A stretch of DNA of 57,361 nucleotides from NCBI GenBank assembly GCA_038087015.1, contig JASBNA010000119.1, positions 1 through 57,361 on the forward strand. Reading direction: 5' to 3'. Below the pieces are notes generated by a model. It made no database searches, had not been told where the DNA came from, and worked only from the letters and a program-made list of their open reading frames with translations. Of this stretch, positions 44,817 through 56,040 are shown in pieces; positions within the stretch are counted from its first letter, which is position 1; every line of letters begins with the position of its first letter. The translations under genes and the position numbers were made by a program. This stretch comes from Cerrena zonata (Eukaryota; Basidiomycota; Agaricomycetes; Polyporales; Cerrenaceae).

Positions 44817-45881
44817 CTAATACTCCCGGGCCCACATGATATTGGGATGTTGAGTCATCCACTTAGACAATGCAGGCGTAATCTCCGAGCCGATAATTCG
44901 CTTGGCCAGTCTAGAATTGAAATTAATGTCAATAAGCCTTAGGATATGATTGGGAAATTCATAATTACTCGTCATCTCGAGCGAATTTGATATTAGGGTG
45001 TTGAGCCATCCATCTGGATAATGCGGGCGTAATTTCCGAACCGATAATTCGCTTGGCCAATCTAGAATTGAAATGAATGTCAATAAACTTTAGGATATGA
45101 TTGGGAAACTCATAATTACTCGTCGTCCCGAGCCCATTTGATGTTAGGATGTTGAACCATCCATTTAGACAATGCAGGCGTAATCTCCGAACCGATAATT
45201 CGCTTGGCTAACCTAATATTGAGATAAACGTTAATAAGTTTTAGAATATGATTAAGAAATTGAGATTTACTCGTCGTCCCGAGCCCATTTGATGTTAGGA
45301 TGTTGAGCCATCCATTTGGACAATGCGGGCGTAATTTCCGAACCGATAATTCGCTTGGCTAATCTAGAATTGAGCTAGTTGTCAGAAAGCTTTAGTATAT
45401 GATTGGAGATGCAATAATTACTCGTCGTCTCGAGTCTCTTCAAAAGTCAGGAAATTCGTCTTAGGATCCACAGCCCAGGTGCGGGCGTCGAGTTCATCGC
45501 GAGCAATAACCGAGCTATATCTCCGAGGCAACTTCACAAGTCTGGGCGGGACTGGCTTACTAGAAACCTTCTTCAAAGTTCTGAACATAATATTAGCTTA
45601 ATATTACTATGGTATCAGTTGCAGGACAACACTCACAAGTCTTGATCCCTACGAGCGAGAGCCTCTCCAAGCAACTGTTCACGTGCTTCGAGAGATAGAG
45701 AGTAGGGTTTGAAGTCCGGATTGCTCTCAGGAATTCCAATATGAAGGCCTCTGAGATGATCGAATAATCAGCCATAGTCGGTCAGTGGTAGGTTTTGAAT
45801 GGCTTACGATGTAGCAAAGGCGATTGAAGGGGTCGATGAAACAACAGCAATGACGAGAGCAATGACGGTAGAGAAACGCAT
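44817..45881 (-). CDS. Secreted repeat precursor with four KR-bounded 31-residue units (putative Kex2-processed peptide precursor)
   Basis: Seven exons join in phase 2 to 239 residues. Exon 1 (45881-45808) encodes a signal peptide, MRFSTVIALVIAVVSSTPSI. Exons 2 and 3 (45750-45637, 45580-45422) encode a proregion with GLHIGIPESNPDFKPYSLSL, EALARRDQDL and LPRRYSSVIARDELDART. Exons 4-7 (45363-45271, 45212-45120, 45061-44969, 44910-44817) each encode LAKRIIGSEITPALSKWM followed by xQHPNIKWARDDE, with small changes (A/V/A/T; SR for SK, KF for KW and MW for KW; the last unit ends WAREY). Each unit starts with LAKR, a classic dibasic Kex2 site, so processing would release peptides of about 27-31 residues. 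There are no Cys and no CaaX end, so it is not a lipopeptide pheromone. I know no matching family. A RiPP-like or secreted signalling role is inference; a plain structural repeat protein is the alternative. Confidence 0.8.
44910..45421 (-). repeat. Tandem exon-intron duplication, exact 151-bp period
   Basis: Four exon starts lie at 45363, 45212, 45061 and 44910, spaced by exactly 151 bases. Each unit consists of a 58-nt intron and a 93-nt exon, and both parts are similar between copies, though the introns diverge more. Exon phase is 2-2 throughout, so copies can be added or lost without breaking the frame. Confidence 0.9.
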
Positions 45882-45975
45882 GATGAGCAGTGTTTGGACG
45901 TGGAGTGTTCGTAAGGTCGTGAGAAGAGCAGATGTAAACGAGGGAACTAGTAGTCGTTAGCGTAAGAACAGTTGG

Positions 45976-46027
45976 CTAGAATAAGTCAGACAATTATTGT
46001 ATGGGTCAGTAATAGCTCTATACTCAC
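45976..46027 (-). other. Probable 5'UTR intron of the repeat precursor gene
   Basis: On the minus strand GTGAGTATAG at 46027 leads through a CTGAC branch site to TTCTAG ending at 45976. This 52-nt intron lies upstream of the start codon and explains why the TATA box is 220 bases away. Confidence 0.5.
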
Positions 46028-46100
46028 CAACCAGCACCAACTATTAACAATGAAATGGAATGAGTAAGGGGACTGAGGACTCATTGTCCAAAGAGATAGG

Positions 46101-46108
46101 TATTTATA
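46101..46108 (-). promoter_or_regulatory. TATA box of the repeat precursor gene
   Basis: The minus strand reads TATAAATA. With the proposed 5'UTR intron removed, the leader would be roughly 140 nt. Confidence 0.45.
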
Positions 46109-49100
46109 CCGTTCACCTTTGTACGTTTTGCAATTGCCAGGCGGCAGTAGGTGTTTTCGTACCGATGGCAATGATTCCGGATCAGGATTGTGCTCTCTAT
46201 GTCACGGCCAGATTAGGCCATGGTGCACTTGCCGATCAGATGCGCCTCAGTGACGCACGACTCGGAGGTAACTCTGTTCGATTGTTGTGTAAGATATTTT
46301 TGATTCGACATAGCAAACATACACCATTGTGGGAAGGTCGGAGAATTACCTGACCATGAATTTGTAATGGAGACTAAAGATAGAGCCCGATAAGCTTCAT
46401 CGATGGTAGGTTTATTCTCTTACCGTGTTAAACTTGAACAGCTTGTCCATGGATGACGAGATAGCATGCGTTGCGTAGTGAGATCGTATGTCACTATTCG
46501 AGATAGTCGTGTAGAGGAACATATTCCTAAAAACGAAACGATGTAAGGTAACTGTAGAGAAATCATTATATTATAAATCCACCTGTCGATTGGGTTCCGA
46601 TAGACGGAGAACGTAGACAGTAACGCTAGTTGTTTGACGCACGATAGCTTCCTGCATACGTAACCTACCTATTGATCATTCCCAGTCGTGTTCGACGTGC
46701 ATGATCACAGCAATCTGGAGCTTCTGAGGAAGTGTACAGAATAAATATGGCAGGCCAATGTCATTTTCACTACAGATAGAACGAGGATATTGGTTGCGGA
46801 GTAAAGGTAAAGGAATCCTCGATGAATTTCTGTCATCGAGAGAATGAATATATCATTTACTCCATCACAATGATGTGGTTTAGTATTTGCGAGGAGCTTG
46901 ATGAGCAAAAGGAGTAAGTTGTGACCTGTTCAAACGTGTTAGACCGAAACATTGTCATAGCAATGGAGCCGTAGACCCCTCGGGAAAGAGAAATGATCCA
47001 GTTACACTTCGGCTCCGATGATATGTTCGGATTCAACCCCTTCGTGAGTGTCGTTGTCTATGTATAAAAGCGATCACCAACAGCACCGACTTGAACATGA
47101 AGCATATAAAGGGTCAGGGAGGCCTTCGTCATTTTTGATTCTGTCAAACGAAAGAGGTAGTTCTATTGTGTTCAGAAAATATGGGATTTACGACTCCATA
47201 ACCGTCACATATATCAGAACTCTCAGTGTGCTGAACAGAATCTTGCTTGGTACACAAAGTTGCCCGAAAATCCGAATGTCTTGCACGGGCTACGGTAATG
47301 ATGCGAAGGAAAGGTCAAATCAGATCAGATGAAAACATACAACAAATAGCGATAGCCTCACCTAAAACCAGAGAAGTGAAAGCAACTGTCACGATGTACA
47401 GTAGGCGTAGTATTGATACGTCTCGTTGGGAAATTGAGGACATACAAATTGAAACATAAATCGAAGACAAGGAGTCTCGACCTTCCCAAATGGTTCTCTT
47501 TGAGGTCCTCCTGTTGTATGCTCGGGTATTTGTCTTGGGAGTACGGTGGTCATAATGCTGAAGAGATCGCTAGACTCTTCGTGAGCTGAGGCTGGTCAGG
47601 GATAACCACTGTAGGCGTAAATGGTGAAGGGGGCTCGAGAGCGAGTCATGTTTCATAGCTTCGTGGCGAGACTACCCAGCTATACAAACTACGGGCGGTA
47701 GGAGTTTGATAAGGAGAGATCGAAGTGAGCAAGGTTGCGAGAGACATATCGGTTGGCTCGGGAGTTAGAAACAAGAGTGCAGGGTAGCAAGAGATGGTAT
47801 AGGAAGATCAGGTGGTGAGGATATAACCTAGCATGAAGAGGAAGATATTCGACCAGCGGGCTTTCAGTGGGCTTGGACAAATCAACGAGTCTAACCGGCC
47901 TTGGCTTGTCCAATATTCGGAGAGCTCTTAGGGAGACCACTTGTCGCTCTTCATCTCGTTAATGGGCTTAAACCTCGAGTTCCAACCTTATCTATGTTGT
48001 TTGAATACGGAAGGTTTCCTGATGCGCAAAATAGGGGATATCACTATGAGAGGTGCTCAGCTCGTGCGAACCCTTCGCACTCTGTAGATTGCCTTACCTA
48101 CACGTTGGACACCAGTACAAATGACAGTCATTAGCTGATACCGCTCACTAGCAAGTTAGGAATGAAACTTGTCGGAGTCGTACAAGTTCAATTGGCTGTC
48201 TTCACCGAATCATTTCCGTTCGACGTCAAGAGAGTTCTCATGCTTCTCCAGCCCACAGTTTCACGTCAACAAACAGACACTAGAAGTAACATGAATCAAA
48301 AGCATTCTCGGACCGCACTTAGTCGTACGTGTTTACTCACCTTCAAGCTCTTCTCAGCTTCATCCGATCGTGAGGTACAGGTGCGATATATAGCAACAAT
48401 TTTTTATCGTTTCACAGAATCCTATTCACTTTTCCTATAGGGATTCCGCCAGGCAATCAAACTGGTTGCAATCAGTATTTTTTTTCATACCCTCTCAACG
48501 TCCTTCCCGGCCATTGGTATAAACCGTCAATGAAGCTGGTAAGCGAACTATCGTGCGAATCGGTGATTGGACGTGGCAGCCTTGCTGTGCTTCCAGAGAA
48601 CTTCTATGGATGTCTCGTTTGTTTCTAGTGCTTGAACTGATGTCTGTCATCTGTCAGTTAAGGTTCAACGTTCAATATTATGTTCCACTTTCGTACGCAT
48701 TCAAAGCAGAGCGATGTTTCGGTGGGACGAACCTTCAGGTTTTCATTTTGAAATCGACATATTCGAGAAGTCACAGAAGGTGGTACTTGAGCCCAAGCTG
48801 CGTCTCTGGAGTAGCTCTAGATTGACCGAACGGGCAAATATCGGCCATAAGCCCGTAGCGGCTCATTTCTAGTAGCCTGTTGTCTCGGGTACGAGCCCAA
48901 CAATTCGCTTGGCAATTCTCTTTCCATATTGGAGGAGATGAGATTGGGGGTAAGCTGGAAGGGATGCCGTGAGTCCTGCAAGCGATTCATTTCATAGTTC
49001 CTGGAAGCCGACGACTAGAGTAATATTGGTGGCGGAGCGCTGTCAATAAATGAAGTCGTAAGAATTCTATTATAAAGTCCAGCCCTGCGACCTCTGACCT

Positions 49101-49169
49101 CGCTTTCTGACAGGTTTATTTTATCCCTGCTTTACGCTCCCTAATCCCTCTTTACCTTGTACCATCGAT
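46109..49169. other. Gene-poor stretch
   Basis: About 3 kb without a recognised gene. Open frames of 60-97 codons occur on both strands but lack family motifs or supported splicing. Near 48,990-48,855 on the minus strand a 58-codon frame and an overlapping frame reading GKRIAKRIVGLVPETTG resemble the LAKRIIG start of the repeat unit, but the match is short. Confidence 0.4.
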
Positions 49170-49573
49170 ATGGCATCCAACAGCACGGTCACTGCCTCCC
49201 AAACTCACACTGCTTCAACTGCAATGCTAACAATCGTCAACTACTTCACACCTCAAAACCTCATCATCATGATCTTGATGCCGACCGTAGCGTTCATGGG
49301 CGGACTTTGGTTGGGTTTGAGATGGTTGAGGTGGATGGCTCGAAACCTGTCCGCACACTCCATTGAGGTCGCTCTGGAGGGAGGCAGTAACGTTGAAGAA
49401 GGCGTACCTGAATTCTTTCCTGCTCGTGATCGCAATGATGTCGTTTGGACACCGAACGGGAATATTCCCGATCAAAGAATAGACGAGAAAGGTCAAGCAG
49501 CCTTGTAAGTACCTCCACATTGATGCAACGGAGGGGTAATTGCTAACACGTTAGGCGCTGCAGGCCGCAATGA
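49170..49573 (+). CDS. Small single-pass membrane protein of unknown function
   Basis: From the ATG at 49170 the protein reads MASNSTVTASQTHTASTAM, then a hydrophobic helix (NLIIMILMPTVAFMGGLWLG) followed by LRWLRWMARNLS, then a hydrophilic tail (VPEFFPARDRNDVVWTPNG). It is about 112 residues if translation stops at 49,508. A GTAAGT donor at the stop and a TTAG acceptor at 49,554 would instead add a short RCRPQ ending at 49,573. The N-terminus is outside and Ser/Thr-rich if the basic flank marks the cytoplasmic side. The family is not recognised. It is convergent with the OPT transporter gene. Confidence 0.5.
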
Positions 49574-49800
49574 ACCTCGTTCAGAAAATAAAGCTGGCTC
49601 CCTTCATCAATTATCGTCGCGTCGAACGGCAGGACTGTCTGGTGACGCTTTAGAGCGAGAGTGGGAATGTATATCAATTACAAGTAGAGGGGGTAGAGAG
49701 ACATTACAATACAGGGCTATCCTAATGACCATGATCGTCATTCAATACATTCGTTGACGACATTACACATTGCACCTAGTGTGCATACACATTAACCACA

Positions 49801-52741
49801 TTAACCGCACCATTCCAATCCTGGACATCCAATGACGGTACCGAAAACTATGTAAAGGATGATAGTTAGTCGCGTGTGTTTGAACCAAATTGAAAAGAAT
49901 ACGTACGGGAACCATCAACTTTGGCAACAGCCAACAAAGCTTGGAAAACACCACCGAGACCTTCTCCAGCAAGCATGCCGGCAGAAACAGCGAACATGTA
50001 CATGTCGAAGCTCTTGGGGTTACGCTTCAACCAGAAGTAGTTGAATGTCGCGCCGGCGGCCATGGCAATGGGGTAGAAGGTCTGAGGTACGACGAAGGCA
50101 AGACCAACAGCATTCCAGTTGGGAACGTACTGCCAGTACTTCTTGGGGATCCAAAGATGCTACAGGCATCGATGTTAGTATATCAGGTTGATACGCGGTA
50201 TGAACTGGCGTACCTTGACGACGACAGAGATTGCTGCAAAGATACTGATGGCAATAGCTGTGTATCCAGAGGATGGGGGGATGGCTACGTTTTTATCCAT
50301 GTCAGTTTTTTTTCCAGAAGTGAACAGCGGGAAGTGATGAAACTTACGCAGCTTGGGGGCAGTGACGGCAAGAGCAACAGCGGCCCAGGCACTGACGGAA
50401 GGTGCACCGTAGGTACATTCTCCACTTGCGGGAGGGTCGATGATACAGGGGGAAGCGGTGGTGAAGAGGATGAATAATCCGACGTTAAGGAAGATCGCAA
50501 CAAGGGATCCGCAAAGCTGAGCGATGAACTGGTTCTTTGGTTTAGCACGGAGGAGGTAACCGGTCTTCAAGTCACCAGTCATATCGGTGGCTTGGGCGGC
50601 GGAACCAGCAGAAACCACACCGGCAGTCAAGTTCACTACCTGAGCGGGACCAGCGGCAAGACCCGCACCCTTGGAAATACCACCGAAGATAAGCTGAGAA
50701 GCCTTAGCGACGGTACTGACAGGGTTGACATCAGTGGTACCAGAAGACTGGACACCGATGAAGGAGAATATGAAACCTAGGATCAAGGAGAGGATGGCCT
50801 CTCCGACGTTCATGTGGAACATTTTGGCGAGGATGGCGACACACATAACGACACTGGCCGCAAGACCAGACATCCACCATGAATTGGGAACACGGTCCTC
50901 GAGAGGAGTGATATCCTCGTCTTCTTCTCCCTCGGCATTAGGTCTAAACCAGGTCATGGGGTTCCAGTTCAACTTGGAAGGGCGGACCTCTGGGGAGGGT
51001 TATAAATTCCAAGTGTTAAAAAAGAATATTATGCATACTACTCACTCATAAGCGAAGGAAGAGTGGTCATGAAGAGCTCAGCAAACTGAAAAAAATGATT
51101 AAGATAGTTATTCTTCAAAGTTGCATGAAAATACTTACCGAGTACACCAACATCATGAGGACACCAGGCCAGAGCAACCAGTAACGAGGAGACGGTGCGG
51201 TAATATACTTGCTGGTATCCGTGAAAGAGAGACCTTGGTAGGAAACCAAAGGGAATTCATCGGAAACAGATATACCGAAGGCGAGACCATTCTTAACGAT
51301 TGAGGGAGCAATGATACCCCAGGCAAGGACGGCACCACCCATGAAACTCCACGATGCGTTCAAACCAGAAAGCATACCAGCACCGAAGAAAGCAGGAGTG
51401 ACTAGTCCAGGGAATTTTAGTTACAAACTTGACAGAGTGGGGAAGCAACTCACATTCGATCCACCAACCGTAGTTATCGAGGGATATGATGCTGGTGAAA
51501 CCGAGTCGGTAAAGGGTCCAGCCAATGTGCCAGTCGTAAATCTACGGTTTGTTGTTTAGACACATTTTGCACACAAGCTCGTAGGCTGATCCAAACACTC
51601 ACCAGACCGGGAGCATAGCCAGTTAGGACCTTGTAGAAGAAGACAGCGATGAATGACCAGAGGAGGGCAAGTGATTTCTTGCGAGCAGCAATAGCACCAG
51701 TCCTGCCATTATGAAGGGCACGGATAGTGAATGCAGTAGCGGCGGGAGTGGGGAAGGTGAGTTTCTGGTTAACGATATAGTATCTCCTGAGGGGGATGAC
51801 GAAGAAAACACCGAAGAAGGACGCGGTGAATGTCAAGGCTATGAGCCTGCCAATGTCTTGCTTGGGAAGTTCGGACAAGAGGTTAAGACGGTACATTGCT
51901 GGAACAGCAGAAACGAACAGAATACCAATACCGCCCGCCGCTGACATACGACAATTGTCAGTTTAGGGCCGAAATCACGGAAGCGTATCATAAGGAAGTA
52001 GACTTACCAGTAGCGGCGGATTGAACCGTACAATTCTCCTTGGGTCCAAAGGGACCACCGAAGAGTTTTCCGAGTAATCCAGATTCAGGGAGTGCCTTCG
52101 AAAGTGGTTTGATTATCGCGAATCCAAAAATAGCCTGTGTGGGGTTTGCGCGTTAATTTCATTTAGGTTTGACAACCACTGCGGAAACGGTAGTACGCAC
52201 ACCAAACAACTGCACAAGTAACGTCAGTAATCTTAGCTATTTTTCTGGAATGACACGGACTTACTTGAGGACCGAACGTGAAACCAGTCTTGAGACCAAG
52301 ATAAATGTTAGAGGCGCCAACTAGATGGAAATGTCTTAGGATCCAAAGCTCCCGAAAGATGTTGTTCTCAGGCTTACCTACTGCGCCTAAAGCACATCCA
52401 ACAATGATGGCACTGTCAAATAACCGCGATAAGGCCTGATCGAATAAATGGGAACTATCAAATGGCTCCTTACCGAAGGGTGAGCTGATGGGTCTCCTCC
52501 TCTTCGTCGGGGTCAATGGGGAACGGTTTCGAGCTAGTAGAAGAGAAATTCAATTGAAGGTCAGCTTGCGGGGAGCAAGGCGTGTTACTGACGCATCGTT
52601 AACAACGGTTTCGTCGTCAAAGAGCTCCTCTCCGTGCTCGTGATCGACGGATTGCTTCTCATCTCGATATGAACTCGAGCTTTTAGAGTCATTGTGCCTA
52701 AGCTCAGGCGCAACCTCGCTGTCGTGCACTGGTGCAGACAT
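49801..52741 (-). CDS. Oligopeptide transporter, OPT family
   Basis: The ATG at 52741 starts a hydrophilic acidic N-terminus (MSAPVHDSEVAPELRHNDSK) followed by about 14 membrane helices over some dozen exons. Recognisable pieces include DPDEEEETHQLTLR, ASNIYLGLKTGFTFGPQLFG, GPFGPKENCTVQSAATA, GLLFV-like GIGILFVSAVPAMYRLN, FPTPAATAFTIRALHNG, GMLSGLNASWSFMGGAVLAW, TDMTGDLKTGYLLRAKPKNQ, YWQYVPNWNAVGLAFV and GEGLGGVFQALLAVAKVDG. The last exon reads GTVIGCPGLEWCG and stops at 49801. The C-terminal signatures (DLKTG, NWNAVG) belong to the OPT superfamily, which imports small peptides or metal chelates with protons across plasma or internal membranes. Length of about 730 residues is normal. Substrate cannot be told from sequence. 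Confidence 0.88.
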
Positions 52742-52822
52742 GGTTATGGAGGGCGAGGGAGATGGAAGGACGAAAGAGAGTGGGAGCAAACTCAGGGTTC
52801 TGTCAAAAGGCGGGAAGTCGGT

Positions 52823-52829
52823 CTTTATA
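52823..52829 (-). promoter_or_regulatory. TATA box of the OPT transporter gene
   Basis: The minus strand reads TATAAAG about 82 bases before the start codon at 52741. Confidence 0.5.
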
Positions 52830-54190
52830 CTCTGGACTTTCCGTTTCCACAGAACCCAGCGCCGTCTTGCCCGTCCTTGCTCCGGCAACTGCATTATACA
52901 TAGATTGTGTGGGTGCACATGGTATCTGACGGCTATGGTCGCCTGCCAAGGCACTTTACCTATTTCAATCCAGTCGCCAATTCATCGACAGGTCCATCAC
53001 CAACTGCATACTCCGTCATGTATCGTGTGCTTCCAAACCTCATTCCAGCAATCCTCTTATCTCACACGTCCTCCCTCGGCCCTGAAAGAAGCCACCGTGA
53101 GTACGTACGAGAATGTCAAGTGGAATCTGTTCCACCTTGGGTCCAACTCTACACAACCTAAGCCTCTCCAGCACCTCCTACACCCTCGACAAGTCCGTCG
53201 CGGCCTCCCTACAAGTCCGAACACAAAAAGATAAGCATGTGGAGGTGCATCGCCTTAAAGCTTTATGAGGAAAGACCGGTTGGCGTGCACATGGTGCTTC
53301 TCTACCGCGCGCGGGGCCTGTCATTCACAGGAGTACTGGTTGCCTCTTCCGTGCCTGATTCGCGATTCATGTGGCTCGAGTCGCGAAGCTGGAGCACATA
53401 CACCGCGTGAGTATACATAGGTTTAATGCATGAATACACATGAATCCCAGGCTGAGAACTGTTGAGAAGCGTGCAGTCTTCAACAACAAGCGTTTGCCTA
53501 TGGTATGTTCATTTTTAGGGCTTCCACGTGGATGAAGCGCTCGACAAATTTCAAGCAATTCGTCAGGAACATAGGTTATGGTGTGTAGAACGGCCGAAAG
53601 ATTCTGGAACCGATCTACAAAACAAGTTTTCTTCTCGAAAAAAAAGAGTCATAAACTGTCATGAAGCAGCAAGAAAGTGGCATCGAATTCGAGACGTTCC
53701 TAGGCCAGACCAGCCAACCACATCGCGGACATCTGTCATGCCATCTCACACCCGATACATTCGGAGTAGGGTGAGCGTGTGCGCCACCCCCACCAGCAGA
53801 ATGTAGTGTTCAATTGCAAACTAGCGAGCGATCTGAAAGCCAGCGCAGTTTCATATGTTCGATAGCAATTCTAAATGGGATTTAGGCATCAATATGTAAA
53901 AAGCACCTATCGTCATATTTTATATGTAATCACTGACCTCGATGTCCGGGCTCGATGGGAGTAGTAGCGGCGATACCATCCGCATCTGTCGTGGCTGCAA
54001 GCTATCGGGCTCACCGGAAACGAAAATAGTGCTTAAAAGGCTACCGCGTACGATGATGCCCATTGCGTAGGTCACTGCAAACGTCATTCGTGAATCTGAG
54101 TTTCATCGTAAACGGTCTTTTAGAAATACACTGTCCTGATAATATTGTTTGGATGTTCCTTGAGGATTCTCGCCTTTTGAGTCGGCAGTT
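52830..54190. other. Intergenic region
   Basis: Upstream region of the OPT gene. Open frames up to 92 codons exist but none has a family signature or good splice support. Confidence 0.4.
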
Positions 54191-54650
54191 CTATTCGCGA
54201 AACGGACCCACTTCGTGGTGTCGTACGCAACGTCCATCAGTCTCATCAGTCTCTATCTTGTCGGCAGGGTGAGTGATACTACAGTCATGTGAAGGAGAGA
54301 ATGAAATACTGTTGTAGATTCCAGAGATCCAGCCACCATAGGTATTCAGATAGACAACCTTAGATGCAATTGGTTGTGAGACTTTCAAGGTTCGCCTCAG
54401 CGCAAACAACGTGTCAAGAATACTTATGACAGATCCAACTCGTGGCACCGGTCCCGAAATGGATTGGACTTTTACAACGTATTGTATCTGTCCCACTGGG
54501 GGAACTAGTATCTCTACGCCGTACGGGCCTGCGTGAAAAATGAAAACAACCTATTACAATTGATAAACATAGATCACTCACTAAGAGATGGATGTTCGCA
54601 TTTGATGGCATGCAATAAACACTGTATAGTGTCCAAGGCACTCGTAGAGG
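54191..54650 (-). CDS. Unrecognised coding fragment, possibly part of a multi-exon gene
   Basis: Two exons appear to join: 54650-54582 (TSALDTIQCLLHAIKCEHPS) and one beginning at 54528 (PYGVEILVPPVGQIQYVVKV). The intron runs GTGAGT..ACGCAG and the phase is kept. The second exon continues VQSISGPVPRVGSVISILDT, LFALRRTLKVSQPIASKV and VYLNTYGGWISGIYN before losing coding character near 54,280. The codon pattern looks protein-like, but I recognise no family, and neither a convincing start upstream nor a clean end is visible. It may be a decayed gene. Confidence 0.35.
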
Positions 54651-54922
54651 CTGTAAAAAGGTTAGACCATGGCACCTACTTATTACATATCAACTTATGC
54701 AAGACACTATCAGTAACTTCAGCTCTGAGAACACCGTTATCTCGAGTTAGGAATTTAGCAAGCTATTTCAAAGCGATCATTGCAACTGTGTACATAACCG
54801 TACACGAACTGTTATCACTATGAAATCATGCTGCATTCCAACCGTTGAACCAAGCCCCAAAAGCAAATCCAATCCACGGATCACAAACCTGTCCTTATGC
54901 CCAATCCAAATCTAAGACTGCC

Positions 54923-56040
54923 CTAGGTACCCGCCATGCCGGTGACTCCGACTTTGTCTCGAATCTTCGCAATTTCACTGACAGATAACGTCCCCTTACT
55001 TGAGCAGAAGAAGTCTTCCCAAGCCGTCACGGCATCGCTCTGCACAGAGAATTCGGAACTATAAACCCAAACGAGCCAGGCACAGCCAAGATGAAACATT
55101 AATCAGTTCCATCACAGAGATAAAGACGAAAGGGGCGGAAGCAGAGATCCCAAGATGGGCCCAAGAAACGAATACATAAATGACGTACCTCAAGAACCCA
55201 TACAGTCGCTCCCAGAACTCCGGCTGGGAAATCTCGGTGTGGTAGGTCGACTCGGGGCCGCCCGTGGGGGATGATGGAATGTTGGAGGTGTCCAGTACGA
55301 GGGGTATATCGACGACCTTTTCGTCAGGCAATGCGGTCAGAGATGGAGACGGTGATAGCACAACTGAGGGTATACGTCCGTGACCTCTGGTGGGCCTTGT
55401 TGGTTCCGGTAGCAATGTAATTGGTTTGAGTTCTTGGGCCGTAGACCCCACTGGAGTCGGTGGGGTTTCAGTAGTGGCACCCGAAGACACCTTGCTTGGA
55501 TCCCACTGATAGCCAGGCTTGACCATCAGGTTCAACGTGTCTCCATCCTTGACATCGTACTCCTTCAGCAGTTTCGCATCAGCCAAGGCTTTGCCTTTCA
55601 AGAGCAGACGCTGGACGTCCGCAGGAGGCGCTCCTGCCTCATTTGCGAGTTGAGATTTGATTACGGCTATGGTATCGGCCAGGGATACGGAAAGTGTATA
55701 TGACTGAGCGGGCTTCAAAGATTTGAATGTGAGTTTGACGGCGCCTTCAATAGCAGGATGTTTAATCAGTAAATCAGTGAACTGGGACGGGAATGATGTA
55801 CGTACCTGCAGCAGATGTCTCCGCATGTTCTCGTTTCGGAGGCTCCGGGAGATCAACCTACATCCTACTGAGTTAGCTCCTCATAATATGTCTTAAGTTA
55901 TGTGTACCCACTGGAAGGACAGGAACCTTCTTCAAATAACTCTCGGGTGGAGGTTGGAAGTCATCCGGGTACGTTACGGGTTGAGCGGAAAGATTATTCG
56001 TAAAGTTCTTCACGAAGGCAGCTTCGGCTTGTTCAGCCAT
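54923..56040 (-). CDS. Ubiquitin-domain protein, Get5/Mdy2-like
   Basis: The gene starts at 56040 (MAEQAEAAFVKNFTNNLSAQ) with an N-terminal segment (YPDDFQPPPESYLKKVPVLP, VDLPEPPKREHAETSAAG) like the Get4-binding region of Get5. A ubiquitin-like domain follows: GAVKLTFKSLKPAQSYTLSV, SLADTIAVIKSQLANEAG, LLLKGKALADAKLLKEYDV, KDGDTLNLMVKPG. A Ser/Pro/Thr linker leads to a C-terminal segment PEFWERLYGFL and, across the intron of about 55,185-55,060, SSEFSVQSDAVTAWEDFFCS and LSVSEIAKIRDKVGVTGMAG, ending at 54923. Get5 works with Get4 and Sgt2 in delivery of tail-anchored proteins to the ER. The N-terminal and UBL match is good; the C-terminal part is longer than the yeast dimerisation domain, so the exact role is inferred. 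About 315 residues. Confidence 0.72.

Noticed and set aside
44817..45083. Continuous 88-codon frame at the end of the repeat gene
   Set aside because: It reads one intron and the wrong phase of one exon before the final repeat exon. Splicing at every 58-nt intron gives a consistent repeat instead.
44817..45881. Repeat precursor as a lipopeptide mating pheromone or a CRISPR array
   Set aside because: There is no C-terminal CaaX, and the periodic units are spliced coding exons with introns, not short palindromic repeats with unique spacers.
49866..50972. Plus-strand frames of 108-195 codons opposite the OPT gene
   Set aside because: They are antisense shadows of well-supported transporter exons.
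55059..55230. Hydrophobic end of the ubiquitin-domain protein as a membrane anchor
   Set aside because: The hydrophobic stretch comes from reading through an intron with donor GTACGT. Splicing to the exon at about 55,060 gives a hydrophilic, plausible C-terminus.
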